From Lepidurus packardi (lineage: Eukaryota; Arthropoda; Branchiopoda; Notostraca; Triopsidae), in contig JAKZAN010000004.1 of NCBI GenBank assembly GCA_023053545.1, positions 8,184,001 to 8,248,000 of the forward strand: a stretch of DNA of 64,000 nucleotides, in the 5' to 3' direction. Every line of letters starts with the position of its first letter. The first letter of the stretch is position 1. Of this stretch, positions 14,154-25,876 are shown piece after piece. A program made the translations under genes and the position numbers. A model generated the notes under the pieces. The model was not told where the DNA came from. It did no database searches and was given only the letters and a program-made list of their open reading frames with translations.

Positions 14154-15434
14154 TTAATGTGCTGTGAGAGATTGGGAATGTGGAGGTAAAGATTGGGGTG
14201 ATAACATGGGTGGACTGTGGCTATGGCTGTGTCCATGGGGGAGCATGGAAGGTGATCCATGAGGACCGTGAGGATGCTGATGTCCGTGGATGGATAATCC
14301 GTCGTGACCCCCGTACCCGGGGTGATCTAAATGCGAGGGGTACCCATCTGGGACGCCTCGCATAGGTGACGTACTGTTGGGTGCGGAGGGCATAGGCGGC
14401 GTCATGCGTTTCTCCTTTTGCCGTCGATTGCAAAACCAAACTCGCACCACTTCCTTCTCCAGCTGCAAACTGTCCGCCAAACTGGCAATTTCTTGTGCAG
14501 AAGGTTTGGGTTGCTTATGGAAGTGCTGCTCCAAGGCACCTTTCACCGAAACTTCGATGCTGGTGCGCTTCTTGCGCTTTCGGCCCTGGGCGGCGATTTT
14601 GTCAATGGAGGTCGGGGAACCGGTCGTCGAATCTGCCTCCTCGAGCCATTTCTGGAGCAGAGGCTTCAACTTGCACATGTTCTTGAAGCTGAGCTGTAAC
14701 GCTTCGAATCGACAAATGGTGGTTTGGGAGAACACATTGCCGTAGAGGGTTCCGAGGGCCAACCCGACGTCGGCTTGGGTGAAGCCCAGTTTGATCCGTC
14801 GCTGCTTAAACTGTTTGGCGAAGGCTTCGAGGTCGTCCGAGGTGGGGTTTTCTTCTTCGTTATCGTGGACGTCGTGGTGATCCATGTGATCATGGGGATC
14901 ATGGTGGTGTCCAGGCGGACTTCCCACTTGGCTGTCTCTGAGATGGTGGTGATGCGGATGGAGTTGAGGGCCCGCCGACAACATCCCGTTCATTTGGGCG
15001 TACGCGGGATGGTGGTGTAACGGGGATCCTCCGCCGCCTCCCGCGGAATTCATGTAAGGGGATGAGACGGCCGTGTGCCATCCGGCATGGGCCATGTGTT
15101 GCTGGCTGCGGTGGTGGAGTCCCATGTCACTGGATTGCGGGGGTTTGATGTCCTGGGCCACGGCGGTGGCTGCATGCAATCCGGCGTGCGGATGCATAGA
15201 AGCGGCGGTGGCCCAGTGGCCCGCGTCCACCCACGGGTTGTGCGACATGGACAACGGGTGACCGTTGGCCGCTGCCGAATGTTGGGCAGCGGCAGCGGCT
15301 GCCATGTACTTCATTTCGTGGTCGCGTGGCGATCCGTAGCCTTGCGCGTTCACTAAGTTCATTCCGCCGGCGTCCGATGCACTTGCCGACTCACAAGACA
15401 CTGTACTGGGACCGAGGTACGTTGCTGAAGCCAT
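14154..15434 (-). CDS. vvl: POU domain class III transcription factor, Ventral veins lacking/Drifter type
   Basis: Sequence-specific nuclear DNA-binding protein of 426 residues. A POU-specific domain spans about residues 194-268 (core [20 protein letters not shown]) and a POU homeodomain spans 285-344, with basic start [10 protein letters not shown] and recognition helix [14 protein letters not shown]. The N-terminus has the Met/Ala/His-rich blocks typical of POU3 proteins: a poly-Ala run at 45-50, a Gly run at 132-136 and His runs at 159-164 and 177-179. The C-terminus is His/Pro/Ser rich. Length agrees with arthropod Vvl, about 427 residues in fly as I recall. The frame is intronless, as is usual for class III POU genes. 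An in-frame TAG lies 24 bases upstream of the ATG, which fixes the start. In arthropods this family controls tracheal, epidermal and neuronal fate. It stands alone in a gene desert, consistent with long-range regulation. Confidence 0.95.
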   Translation of the reverse strand: MASATYLGPSTVSCESASASDAGGMNLVNAQGYGSPRDHEMKYMAAAAAAQHSAAANGHPLSMSHNPWVDAGHWATAASMHPHAGLHAATAVAQDIKPPQSSDMGLHHRSQQHMAHAGWHTAVSSPYMNSAGGGGGSPLHHHPAYAQMNGMLSAGPQLHPHHHHLRDSQVGSPPGHHHDPHDHMDHHDVHDNEEENPTSDDLEAFAKQFKQRRIKLGFTQADVGLALGTLYGNVFSQTTICRFEALQLSFKNMCKLKPLLQKWLEEADSTTGSPTSIDKIAAQGRKRKKRTSIEVSVKGALEQHFHKQPKPSAQEIASLADSLQLEKEVVRVWFCNRRQKEKRMTPPMPSAPNSTSPMRGVPDGYPSHLDHPGYGGHDGLSIHGHQHPHGPHGSPSMLPHGHSHSHSPPMLSPQSLPPHSQSLTAH

Positions 15435-16020
15435 TACACTCGAACCTGATCTGACTTGCTAACGCGCAGCCTCATGCGTTATGCATGGACCGCGGTGAAC
15501 TGGCCCTGCGCGACAGACATCACGCCGGTTCCTACCCACGGTTGGGACCGCTCAAGGGGCGCTGGCAAAGCCTTCGGAGCCAAAAGCACAGAGGAGAGCT
15601 GCAGCGAGGCCCGAAAAGGGGACGGCCGGAAAAGGCGCCCTTCGTACTACGTGCAAAAGGGGCTCTTCCTCCGGCTTTACTTTTTCAACCCATGGCTTTG
15701 CCGGGCTGGGCTAAAGTATAGCTCGGTGGGGGGAACTTGGACGACCGTAAGACCGGCCCTTGTCACTATACTCGGTACGCTTTTTGGCCCCAAAGAGGGG
15801 CTAAGCCCAGGCATCCCTGTGCTGCCCCTTCTGCCCATGCCAAAACCCGTCTTGCTTCCCACCTCAGTCAAACCGTCCGCGCACTATTCAACCAACAGTG
15901 AGTCTCTCTCCCATTGGAGCTTCCCGTGACGTCACGCGCCAGTCCTGTAGCGTGATTGGTGCCCGCCGGAGCGCCATGGCTACCTGAGGGGATGAAACTT
16001 GTTTAGTTGAGCGGAGCGTC
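15435..16020 (-). promoter_or_regulatory. Putative 5' leader and proximal promoter of vvl
   Basis: This is GC- and CpG-rich sequence just upstream of the vvl start on the minus strand, in contrast to the AT-rich surroundings. It contains a perfect palindromic CRE, TGACGTCA, at 15927-15934. CCAAT-type boxes lie at 15911-15917 (CCATTGG) and 15954-15960 (GATTGGT, a reverse CCAAT). The spacing suggests a core promoter near 15900-16000 and a leader of roughly 500 bases, but no TATA box or initiator was pinned down. A 157-codon open frame on the opposite strand (15456-15929) is attributed to the high GC content. Confidence 0.4.
15927..15934. promoter_or_regulatory. CRE-like palindrome
   Basis: Perfect TGACGTCA, the full cAMP-response element that binds CREB/ATF bZIP dimers. 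It lies about 490 bases upstream of the vvl start codon, next to CCAAT-like boxes. Confidence 0.45.
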
Positions 16021-16791
16021 GTGAGGATGCGGGGTAAAGCGACGTCGTCGCCTAGCCTGAAAGCTAGTAAGCATTTCGGTTATGGACGACGTCAAGACCA
16101 CGCCGTTTGCAACGAAGGATCTTTCTCCGCCGCACCATCACGACTTTCTTTAAGACGTACTCTTACAGGGGGCCAAACCATGCTGAGTAAGAGCAGCGCG
16201 TTTCTCTCGACAACTGCGGAGGAGGATCGCCACTTGACGGCCGCTGATTCGGGAAAAGATCACGCTAGGAATTTGCTCTCCCTTTCTCGTTTCTTTCCCC
16301 AGAGGAAAAGAAAACATGGCTCTTCTTTTTCTGATTTCTTTTTCTAGCTACAAACTGCTCTTCTACGCTTAGTAAGTATAACATTGAAGGCATTAAAACA
16401 TGTAATCAAATTAAACAGCAACAACTTAAAGGCTTAAGAAACAAAGCTATTCAATACTACAAGCTTTTGATTTGAGTTGAGGTGTCAATAAGCTCTATTT
16501 GTAAAGACTAAAAGTCTGCAAAATAAAGCTACTAAAGCTAAAGTTTACCGGAGCCTGACACTCGAACAATGAGAAAACTGTTTGCTTTTTGGGCCAACAA
16601 TTTTTCAATTGTCCGAGCCCCCTCTTCGAAATAACGTTTGAGGTAGAGACGGGACAAAAGGCCTACGTACCCGAGTATACATCGGTCCTCGGCAGGAGGT
16701 CTTTCACCACGAAATGACCCCGGCCAGGTATATGTTGGTGCTCGTTAGAGAGCCAAAAAGTCTACAGGAATGGAACTTATTTTTCTGGTAT

Positions 16792-16966
16792 GGGGGGGGG
16801 GGGGGGGGGGTGGGCTACGCAGGTTAATGTGTTTCGGGATCTCTTTTAACTATAGATGACTTCTCCCTCCTCCCTCCCCCAGAAAACCCCTGTCGATTTC
16901 AAAAGGGGTAACTGCAACAGCCAAAATCCCGAGCTGTTTGTCTCTTTTGAGGGGGGGGGGGGGGGG
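16792..16966. repeat. Two long G-homopolymer tracts
   Basis: A run of 19 G at 16792-16810 and a run of 16 G at 16951-16966 are separated by ordinary sequence. They lie about 1.4-1.5 kb upstream of the vvl start codon. Such tracts can form G-quadruplexes and exclude nucleosomes, and they are prone to length errors in sequencing. Confidence 0.8.
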
Positions 16967-19187
16967 ATAGTACGGTATTTATTATGGGAGATATCGTGAG
17001 CTTCTCCCTTCTACGTTTTTCGCGTTATCTGTATTGTTGCCGGTGGAAAAAAAAAATTGTTCACATGGTCACAAGAACAGTCAGAATCCCGCATGGAACT
17101 CTAGTATTCACGGCTTAACCTTTGCAGCAGAAAACTCGCAAATGCGAGATTAACGTGCCGATGTTCTAAGAAGATCAGGCATGGATGAGTTTAGGCCAGC
17201 ACGAAGTGTGTCGACGGTAGAGTGCCAAAAGGGATGATCTTAGCCGGAGAGAAAACGGGTGTCGTTCGCGGACTTTGGGGAAGTGTCAAGGGAGAGAGAG
17301 AGACCCGTGTCGACGTCGCTGTTTAACCTCCTTATGCAAAGCATGGGAACACGGACCTGCCGGCCTTCCTTTCGTCGCCAGTGCAGTGCTACGCATGCAA
17401 ATGTAAGTATCGTCTTAGAAAAGCTTCCAGCGTGTCGTGGGTCGATATTTAAAGGGTGAAATCCCCCCTGCCAGAACTCTACGAGCTCTAAGACAAGACC
17501 GAACGTCAGCATTTCACGAAGGTCTCGGGCGCTTCTTTTTAGTAGAATGCTGCGTCTTAAGGAGCAAAGCAACCCGGAGTTTGGACTTAAAAAGAGGAAG
17601 TTTGATTTAACTTTAGCTATATGGCTTTTGCCTGGCTGCTTTAGACCCTTCGAAAACGTCGAGAAAACCCCATCTCACAATTTTTGTTTTGCAACAACGA
17701 AGAACCCCAACAATGGTATACTCGTGGGGGTGCGTAGATTTTTCCCGTTGGAATTTTTTTTTTTTTTTATCTGCGGTCGTGGAGCATTCCCGCCGAGCTC
17801 CGCGGGAGTAGACGCAGCGGTCGTCGCCATCCACGTGTCTGGGGTTGGAAATCTTGTGGTTTGCATGGATATACCCCATACCGTAGTATTCCTGCCTATG
17901 CCCAGTGATATGCCAACAATGGACCAAAGGTGTTCCATAAGACAATTTCTATTCCTTTCCAAAATGGGATTCAATCGACGTTTCAGGTTTTCTTTTTTTA
18001 GTCTGCCAAGATTACTAAGTAAAATAATTAGCTATAACCATGCAGTATAATTACGAACTCATACTATTCATTAAAGTACACTAGCCAAAGTAGCCGTATG
18101 CCTTAGCTCGGTATAGCCGGTTAGCATGGGGAATTTCGGAACAACTTTTCGAGAAAACCATTACACTTAATGAAAAAATTGTTTGACAGGAATCTTGAGC
18201 TTGCTATCAGGTTGTTCACAGCCAATACACAATTTTATCCAATGAGTAATAAATTAGCAATATGCAAATTAAGTTTACAACTATGAGAAATGTGTTACCT
18301 AAACTCTATCTTTGGTTGTGCACTAGCTTCTAATAAAAGAAAACTTTTGTTTTAGATTGCTTTCAAATCTGACAAGCGGTTCTCGAGAGATCTTGTTCCG
18401 AAAGTTCGAAGACTTGATTTCGGACATTGTGCTGCTACAGCAAATTATGGTGACAAATTGTACTTTTCAAACGCAAAACAAGCGTAGAAACTTTATTGGC
18501 AATTATCTATCTATTTATTTTCTTACTTTCTGACGCAAGGCTTTCGCAAAACAATGACAAACATCAGCGTCATCTGTGACTCTTTCCCATCAATAAGCTA
18601 CGGTATACGGGAGCCTTATATCTTAAAGAAGTTACAGTTAGCTAAAACTAGTAAATAATTCGCAAGCTAAATCGTAATTTATGACTAAGTACATAACTCA
18701 TAGGCTAGTTAACTTTGCGGTGTTATGATTCCGGAAAAAATTCAACAGAATCTTTTTATTAAAGCGCAGTAAAAATAATGAGGTGTTAAGTGTCCTGTCC
18801 AGTTTCAAAACCAATTGGGTAGTCGTTATAAACACTGCGTACCTAAAATTCCAACGAAAGGGGTTGATGAAAAGGAAGGCATTCCGAGACCCACCCCTTA
18901 GGTAAAACCGCCTGCTCGGGGGCAAGGTTTTTATGCGAGCGGAGATTTGAAGTGGCCTACTCGTCATCTCACTCCAAATGAAGCGAGACTGCTTGGTATG
19001 CATCTTTTGGCGTGTGTGATGGGCCTGTAACACGCCACAAGATACCTTGTCAGACTTTGGACATTTTCTGGTTAAAACATATTGTGTGCTGCTGGGACTT
19101 CGGGGGCGGATCCGATTCAGATCGAGTCATCCCAAACGTCAAGCTTCCAAACTTCCTCAAACAAAACCCTAAACTCAAGTCAACATT

Positions 19188-19313
19188 AGAAACTTCTTCA
19201 TTAGAAGATGTCAAGAAAAACCCCCTTATAATTCCAGATTTCTCTCACGACTTCCTTCCCAAATTTCTAGAAACTTCTGCGAATTTCCTGAAATTTCTTT
19301 GGAATTTCTGAAG
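19188..19313. promoter_or_regulatory. Heat-shock-element-like array
   Basis: HSF sites are alternating nGAAn and nTTCn pentamers. At 19188-19207 the pentamers read aGAAa, cTTCt, one mismatch, aGAAg. At 19264-19298 they read tTTCt, aGAAa, cTTCt, one degenerate block (GAA shifted by 1), tTTCc, tGAAa, tTTCt. That gives two perfect three-block elements in register. A further tTTCt/tGAAg pair follows about one base out of register. No gene is recognisable beside it, so the target, if any, is unknown. A chance GAAATTTC-rich repeat is the alternative. Confidence 0.35.
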
Positions 19314-21631
19314 CCAAATTCCTTCCTCCTAGGACCTAAAGCTTGGGGACGCGATGACAGCTTATGTACGCTCGGTGGCCAAGGAACGGTGGCAAAGACT
19401 ACTTAAAAACAGGTGTAGCAAGGCTTTTTCTAATCTACTTTTTCCCCTTTTTTACTCGTAGCAAATTATTACGGAAGAGACTACCTGAAGACCACTTTTT
19501 TTGTCGGTGTGTCACACAGACGACTTCGGGCTCGAGGAAATTAAATCAAGGACCGGTCCAACCAGTAATTGTGATGTGTGGCATTTGAGTTGAAGAGTTG
19601 TCAGATTTTATGCTGTACCGATGGTTCAGAAACACCGACAAAATACACGTTTTACTCTTAGGATTATTTCTTTTATATTTCCAACGCTTGCCCTGTAACA
19701 TAAAAAAAAGGAGAAACGGAATAAAATAACGTCAAGAAAAAAGTAAGAAATCCCCTGATGTAAAGTTATAAACCGGCACAGTAGCCAGACTGGAGCTCAT
19801 CGGATATGCTCAGGCACTCAACCGGAAGCTGAACTAATACACCTGAAATATTATCTGCATGACTGGGCCAAGTAGAACATTTCCCAAGAAGTCTGGCGGT
19901 TTTTTATCCCACGATAGACTGGCATCCACCTACCCCCGGAAAATTTTGAAAAATTATGTCCTTGTTTGGGGTGAAAAGAAAGAAGGTGTGGGAAACAGAA
20001 GGGGTTTGGCTTTTTATTCTAATATAGCCCAAAAGTCCTACAAGAAAACACAATGACAAATTTGTCAAAAACGCTTCCCCAAGATATCCGTTCTGTAAGA
20101 CATTATTCACACTAGAAATTTGCATTTGAGGGCTGGGAGCGTTCATTTTTCATTTTTCCCCCAACTTAGTTTCTTTTTCATATTTTGGATTTATGGAATA
20201 GAGAAAAAATCTATTCCTATGATGGTTAAGAGTTGGGGGTTGTTTTTTTCGGCTGCAAGAGATCCATATTTCTCAAACCCTTCAAACGAAATTTAATAAA
20301 TTTCCTGCTCAGTGATTACTGTAACGCTAAAAAATCTCAATGCGACGACTGTTTCTTTAGAGGAATAGTTTTCCAATTTTTCTTTTTTACCATTTTTTCT
20401 TTGCCTTTTGCACCCAATTTGCATGTGTCTATAAGATTGAGGTTGGAGCATTCATCTTGGAAGGTGCGCGCAGAGGTTCCCCAAAGAAGGCCTCGAACTG
20501 GAACCTTACAGAAAGGGCAAAAGGAGGGGAAAGAAGGGGGAGGGAGAGGTGTTGTATCTCTCGAAGGTGAATTATGTCCTAGTAAACGAAAAGGCTGTGC
20601 CAATATTGTCTTGCTATGTAGCCAAAGTCGTTAAGGAATGGCTTTTTTTCTTCATTCTTTTACTCTCTCGCCAAGGAGGCTGCTGTCTGCTTTGATTTCT
20701 TCTACTGCAAGCCGAAGCTTGTAGCAGCCCACTTCTATATAACTTACGCCGAGCCATAATAAGGCAAAGGGTAATAGAAGAATAGAAGGAGGGAGGACTG
20801 TTTTTGAATGATGCTTTACCAGAGTTTTATTTTATTTATTTTATTCTTCTCTCTTTTTTCTCATCCGTCCGGATTTGGCATGCTCACGAGTTCCAAGACT
20901 ATTGTGAGCTATTGTTGCAAGCTAAGGATGTTTTTGGTTTACGTTTCTTGTATGCAAACTATTTTTTTTCTTTTTTTGGTGTGTGTGGGGAGCGTTTTTC
21001 GTCACGGTTTTACAAAAGTGTCCATGCAAATGAAGGGCTTGGACCAATGGTTTAATGAGAGAAAAAGGTATAGACAAGGTTTGGTTGCATGGGCGAAGCC
21101 GTTCCCCCTACACCCAGTCTGCGCGGAAAGGATTGGCCCAAACGCACGCGGGAGTCAGCGTTTTTCACGCATGAGAAAACTCTTTTTCCCGCCCTTGGAT
21201 TTGTGCTGCTGGTCAAGATACAATAAATGATTCACGCTTCAAGTGAGAAGAACTACCAACAAGAAAAATTACTTTCTTTTCTTTCCTTTTCCTATACCCA
21301 AGCCTTTTGAATATTCATTCCTATTTATTCTTTTTTTTTTTTTTAATATTCCCCTCTTTTTTTTAAGGCAAATACGATCGTAATCCCATTCATTTAATAG
21401 CCTTCCGCATCATTTAATAAACGAATAGTTTCCCGCAGCACTTGTTGTTAGCTACTATTACATAAAAGGATAAAAATTAGCGTTTTACCGTTGACTTCCT
21501 GCCAAAGTGCTATGCGTCTGCGTTATTTTATACCAGCTAAATTAAAATTAACCGAAAAGTAAAGAACTTCCTGTTTTCTAGGCAAAATCGGAGCGTACCG
21601 ACGATTTAGGCGTAAAAAACAATGAAGAATC

Positions 21632-21700
21632 AACAATTAAAACTCGATATTTAAAACTCAGTGATTTAAAACTCAACCATGAAAACTCAATAACTACAAC
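21632..21700. repeat. Degenerate short tandem repeat
   Basis: Four or five decayed copies of a unit of about 14-17 bases centred on TTAAAACTCA. More distant AAAACTCAATAA copies extend to about 21765. Confidence 0.45.
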
Positions 21701-23217
21701 CCAACATAGACAACTAAAGACCATGCGAGACTCAGCAAAGAACAAGCGACAATGAAAAACTCAATAATAAAGATTCCACAGTGAAATCTAAAAAGGTTAA
21801 CCAGAACTAAAAAGTGAAACCAAATCTCAACACTCGGTCATGGTTGCCAAAAACTGCAGGGAATTCGAAAGAATTCGGAAGAGAATACTTGGCAACGCTT
21901 TGGACAATGACAAGTATCAATCTTGATAAACAAATTCCAACTTTGGCCTCATTAAACGCTGTGTCTAACGCTCTAACGTTTTTCATGATGTAATTGATTA
22001 GAAACCCACGAATTCTCTTAATCAAGGTACGCCATCGTGGGGGTGAGCTTTTGTTGTCTTTCTACCAGCTCCGCCGCTTCTTTTTTGCAAATGACAAGTG
22101 AGACCAATCTGTATGGCGAACTTGTTCAGTTCTCTTGTTAAGTTTTTTATTTGTTTGATGGTTGAGGTTTGAAAACCCGTTTAAGGCAGCTGAAATTCAA
22201 TGCTACTGTGCAATAATGTAAGGCAGTCCCCGCTAAAACACACACAGACACATACAAACATACATACTCATAAAATTGAGACACCCACTAACAGCACTGG
22301 CGGGTCCCAGTATCATCCAATGGAATCTCACACAGAGTGTAGGACCCAAGCTTGTATATCAGGTGCAATTGTAGTAATATTAGGGGAGGGTAATTTATGC
22401 GTACGACTTTCTGGTAACACAATCATCCGAATCTTTTTCCTTCCTGGTTCTAGTTTTGGGAAAAACGTTGAAATAAGAGAGGGCTTTTGTACATGAACGG
22501 AAGCGGACGATCGGACGACCACAACAGGAATAATTAGAGAAGGAGAAAAAGTACATTCGAGGAGCGTTGAAAGTGATACCGCCTTTGGTCTGGTAAGATT
22601 GCCGCCGCCTTGTCGCTTTTGCCGGCAAAAGAACAAAGTTGATACGATACTTTGTGGGTTTGTAGTTGTACTGTGTACAGGGTTGTATGAAAAAGTTGGG
22701 GAATAAATACCGGCAAAGTATTAGATAGATTGCTTGCTTTCCAAGAAAGACAGCATATGGCGCTTTAATGCATTATTCATTGAATCTCTTCTCTCGCTCT
22801 CTCTCGCTTATGATTGCACACTCGTCTTCCCATCGTGTCACAATCAATTCCGCAACTTGCTGTGGGAGATGATCAAAGTTGTCAAACTTGCACAGATCCA
22901 TGTCGAATGATCCTTGACTCTCCAGAGTACATAAAGAGAGAGAGGGATCTTGTAAAACAAAGAAACAAAATGGAAGAAAAATTCTAGTGTACAAGAGTGT
23001 GCTGGAACATTTACATTGCAACACAAATTATGGGAAATTTTACCATTCAATATTGTTTACTCTAGAACAACTTAGTATATTTTCTATTAATATGCGTAAG
23101 CTATATGTTAAATTTGTTAAAATCGTAACACGGTTTACCAAAGCCTATTTATAATATCCTAAATTTCAACAGTGAAGCTCTTCTCATTTCGGTTTTTATT
23201 CTAATATGACAACTAGC

Positions 23218-23484
23218 TCGGAATTCTATAATTCCTTTATATGACATAAAAGGTACTTTTTTGCAGTATGATATGTGCACACTCAAGATTCTTTATTAAT
23301 CTTACAATTAAGTACTTTAACCTTTTCTGCCCATTGAAATATTGTAGAGTTTCAATTAGAAATGGACGAAGTTACGTGATTTAGCAATTAAATATTGATA
23401 GTGATTTAACAATTAATAGTGACAGTAATTATAGCGAATATTGATAGTGTTTTAACAATTATATAATAATTGATGGTACCATTC
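23218..23484 (+). repeat. Dispersed repeat, copy 1
   Basis: Aligns over about 265 bases, in the same orientation, with 25589-25815. Shared blocks include TCGGAAT..ATAATT..GACATA, TTTTTGCAGTA.GATA, GCCCATT.AAATAT.GTAGA, TAGAAATGGA.GA..TTAC, GTGATTTAACA.TTAA and TGGTACCATT. It is AT rich with no coding potential. The family is not recognised; a non-autonomous element is likely. Confidence 0.6.
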
Positions 23485-25507
23485 AAATATTGTAAATGTG
23501 TAAAAGCATGCGTAATAGTGTAGCTCTAAAATGAGTAGAAAAAATATATAAAAGAGAAAAAGGGTGGAATTGAGGCGGTATCGCGCTCGTTTCGATGTGA
23601 GATTAACCACCCTCCACGTTACAACTATTAGGCAATACACGAATCCAAACCGTCCTAATGGCTCCTTAGAAAGATTAGTGGAATCCTGTAGGTCTCTAAC
23701 CCATTTTTCGATATACAAAGAGAATATCTATCGAATCACTCAATTCCAAAATTTTGTCCGTATGGTCTCTTCTCTATTTTTGCAGCTGCAAGGATCAATG
23801 TTATCGCATCAATTTCCCTCCCCGAAAAAAAAAACGTTTTAACGTACCCCTTCTTAACAGGACAGGACTTATTACGCAAGCTTTTACTTTTTTTTACCCA
23901 TAAAGATATAGGAACCTAACAAACCGACGGTATCAAATAACAGTAGAACCTTTCTACGGTCTTCAAAATACGATAGTTTTTATCTCTGTTGAGAATCAAG
24001 GATCTCGAAGGGCGGGGGCGTCCGTTAGTTAGTAAAAGAAGTAATAAGGAAAAGACTCTTATTTGGAGAAAAATGTACACCAATCTCTTAAGCGGCCATT
24101 ATTCCCTCGCTGTCTCTTTTGAACGTTTTTGTCACGCCAAACGTAAAAACGGATGTTAGGTAGCACTTAATGCAAGCTAATATATTCACATGTTTTGCAT
24201 AAGCTATATTGGTATAAACCCAAACGTTGCCGTGTCATTCCCGTCCCTTTAACCTCTCACCAACAACGCTCATTCCCCATATACTCTAACACGAGATTGA
24301 GTTCTCGGAGCGACAATATTAAAACAAGAATAATACTAAAAAAAACACACTGGGAAAATGTTTTGCCAGTTTTTCAAACCGTTTCCAAAAAGTATTACAA
24401 AAGGCGTTACAGCGAGAGCGGAATTGAGACGTCAGATTCGGCCTATCGACGAGGTCAATCTCTCGGCAGAAAAAAGGGGGAATCTTTTGGTCCCGCCTCT
24501 TTCACTTTTAATAATCGCTATAAGAGTCTGGCTGTTATTAGCGGGCTATTTCCTTTCTAATCTATATATCCTGTTGCTTCATTTTAAGTCTTTTAGTTTC
24601 AAGTCAACCACCAACCCACCAACGAATTTAACGTTGATATCCTTCTAGAGTAATGGCCTGGTGTTCCTCATTTTTCTTTTTCTACCAGGAGTTGTTAAAG
24701 AAGTTGCTCAACTTTTCGACAGACATATGAGGGGTGAAGGTACGGAGGGGGGTCCCCACGCCGTGTACCAAACAGACTATACGAACTGATACATATCATA
24801 TGAGCCGAGGCTCTTTTATATCGTCCGGTATATACGGCAATGGAGCACCAAGCCCTTCTGTACTGCATAACCTTCTGTACATCTCCATTTCCGACGATAA
24901 TGCTGCAGCACAAGGTGAAACGATGTTCCATAACATCTAAATATGTTAGGATACTTACGGATGGTCTCTATCGTCGCACCTTTCGTTCACTAGCATTAGC
25001 ATTATCCTTTTTATAAACGTTTTTTAGTACAGCAGTAGTAGTCGTATCCTTATTTAAAGATAGGGACGAAGTCAAGTTCAAAGAGTCTACAGGTTGTTGG
25101 GTTTGACTGGTTCTTCTTCACTTGCATGAAAGTTTGCAAGCTGAAACTTGGCAACCTTTCTTTCAAGTTAGTTTATTTGTCGAAACTGACCAACGCGATT
25201 TCCTATTCCGCGCTCGTCAAGACTCCCTGCCGAGTTGCCTATATAGAGCCCCACAAGCTTTACCCAAAACACTTTTGAAGGTTTCTAGTATACACAGGCA
25301 CACGGTACCCCAAACAGAGCTTATATAGAAGAAAACGAAGGGAAAGAAGGTAAGGCACACTTGCACTACAGGTAGACGAATAGGTTTTATTAATCTTGGA
25401 CGCTTGGTGGCGCCTTGCCGCCTGTCTCTCTATGAAGGGGCTTCAGCTATTATTAGCTCCGTCTGTCTATTTGTCATCGCGTGTAATGGCACATCAAGCA
25501 AAGAATC

Positions 25508-25876
25508 CATTTGTCTTATTCGATTAAACCTTTTTTCTCGAGACTAAAAACCCCTCCCCATTATGGCTTCTATTCTAGTATCAAAATTAAATCGGAATAT
25601 CATAATTTTTTATAGTGACATATATAAGTCATATTTTCACATAAGAGGTAGTTTTTGCAGTAAGATAAGAACTAAACGAAACTAAATGCAACTAAATGCT
25701 TGAACATTTTTCGCCCATTAAAATATGGTAGAATTACAACTAGAAATGGATGATATTACAATCAAAATACTGGAGTGATTTAACATTTAAATATTAAGTG
25801 GTGGTACCATTTAGCCAATAAAACATTTGTCTTATTCGAGTACACCTTTTCTCTCGAGACTAAAACCCCTCCCCAA
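25508..25876 (+). repeat. Dispersed repeat copy 2 flanked by 53-bp direct repeats
   Basis: The internal part (25589-25815) matches the repeat at 23218-23484. It is bracketed by two near-identical direct repeats at 25508-25560 and 25824-25876. Each starts CATTTGTCTTATTCG and contains CTCGAGACTAAAA and CCCCTCCCC. The spacing is 316 bases. The arrangement could be a partial tandem duplication or the terminal repeats of a small element. Confidence 0.6.

Noticed and set aside
14377-15356. Several open frames antisense to, or out of frame with, the vvl coding region
   Set aside because: They are shadows of the GC-rich POU coding sequence.
15456-15929. 157-codon open frame antisense to the vvl leader
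   Set aside because: High GC content lowers stop frequency; no family resemblance, and it overlaps the likely promoter and leader of vvl.
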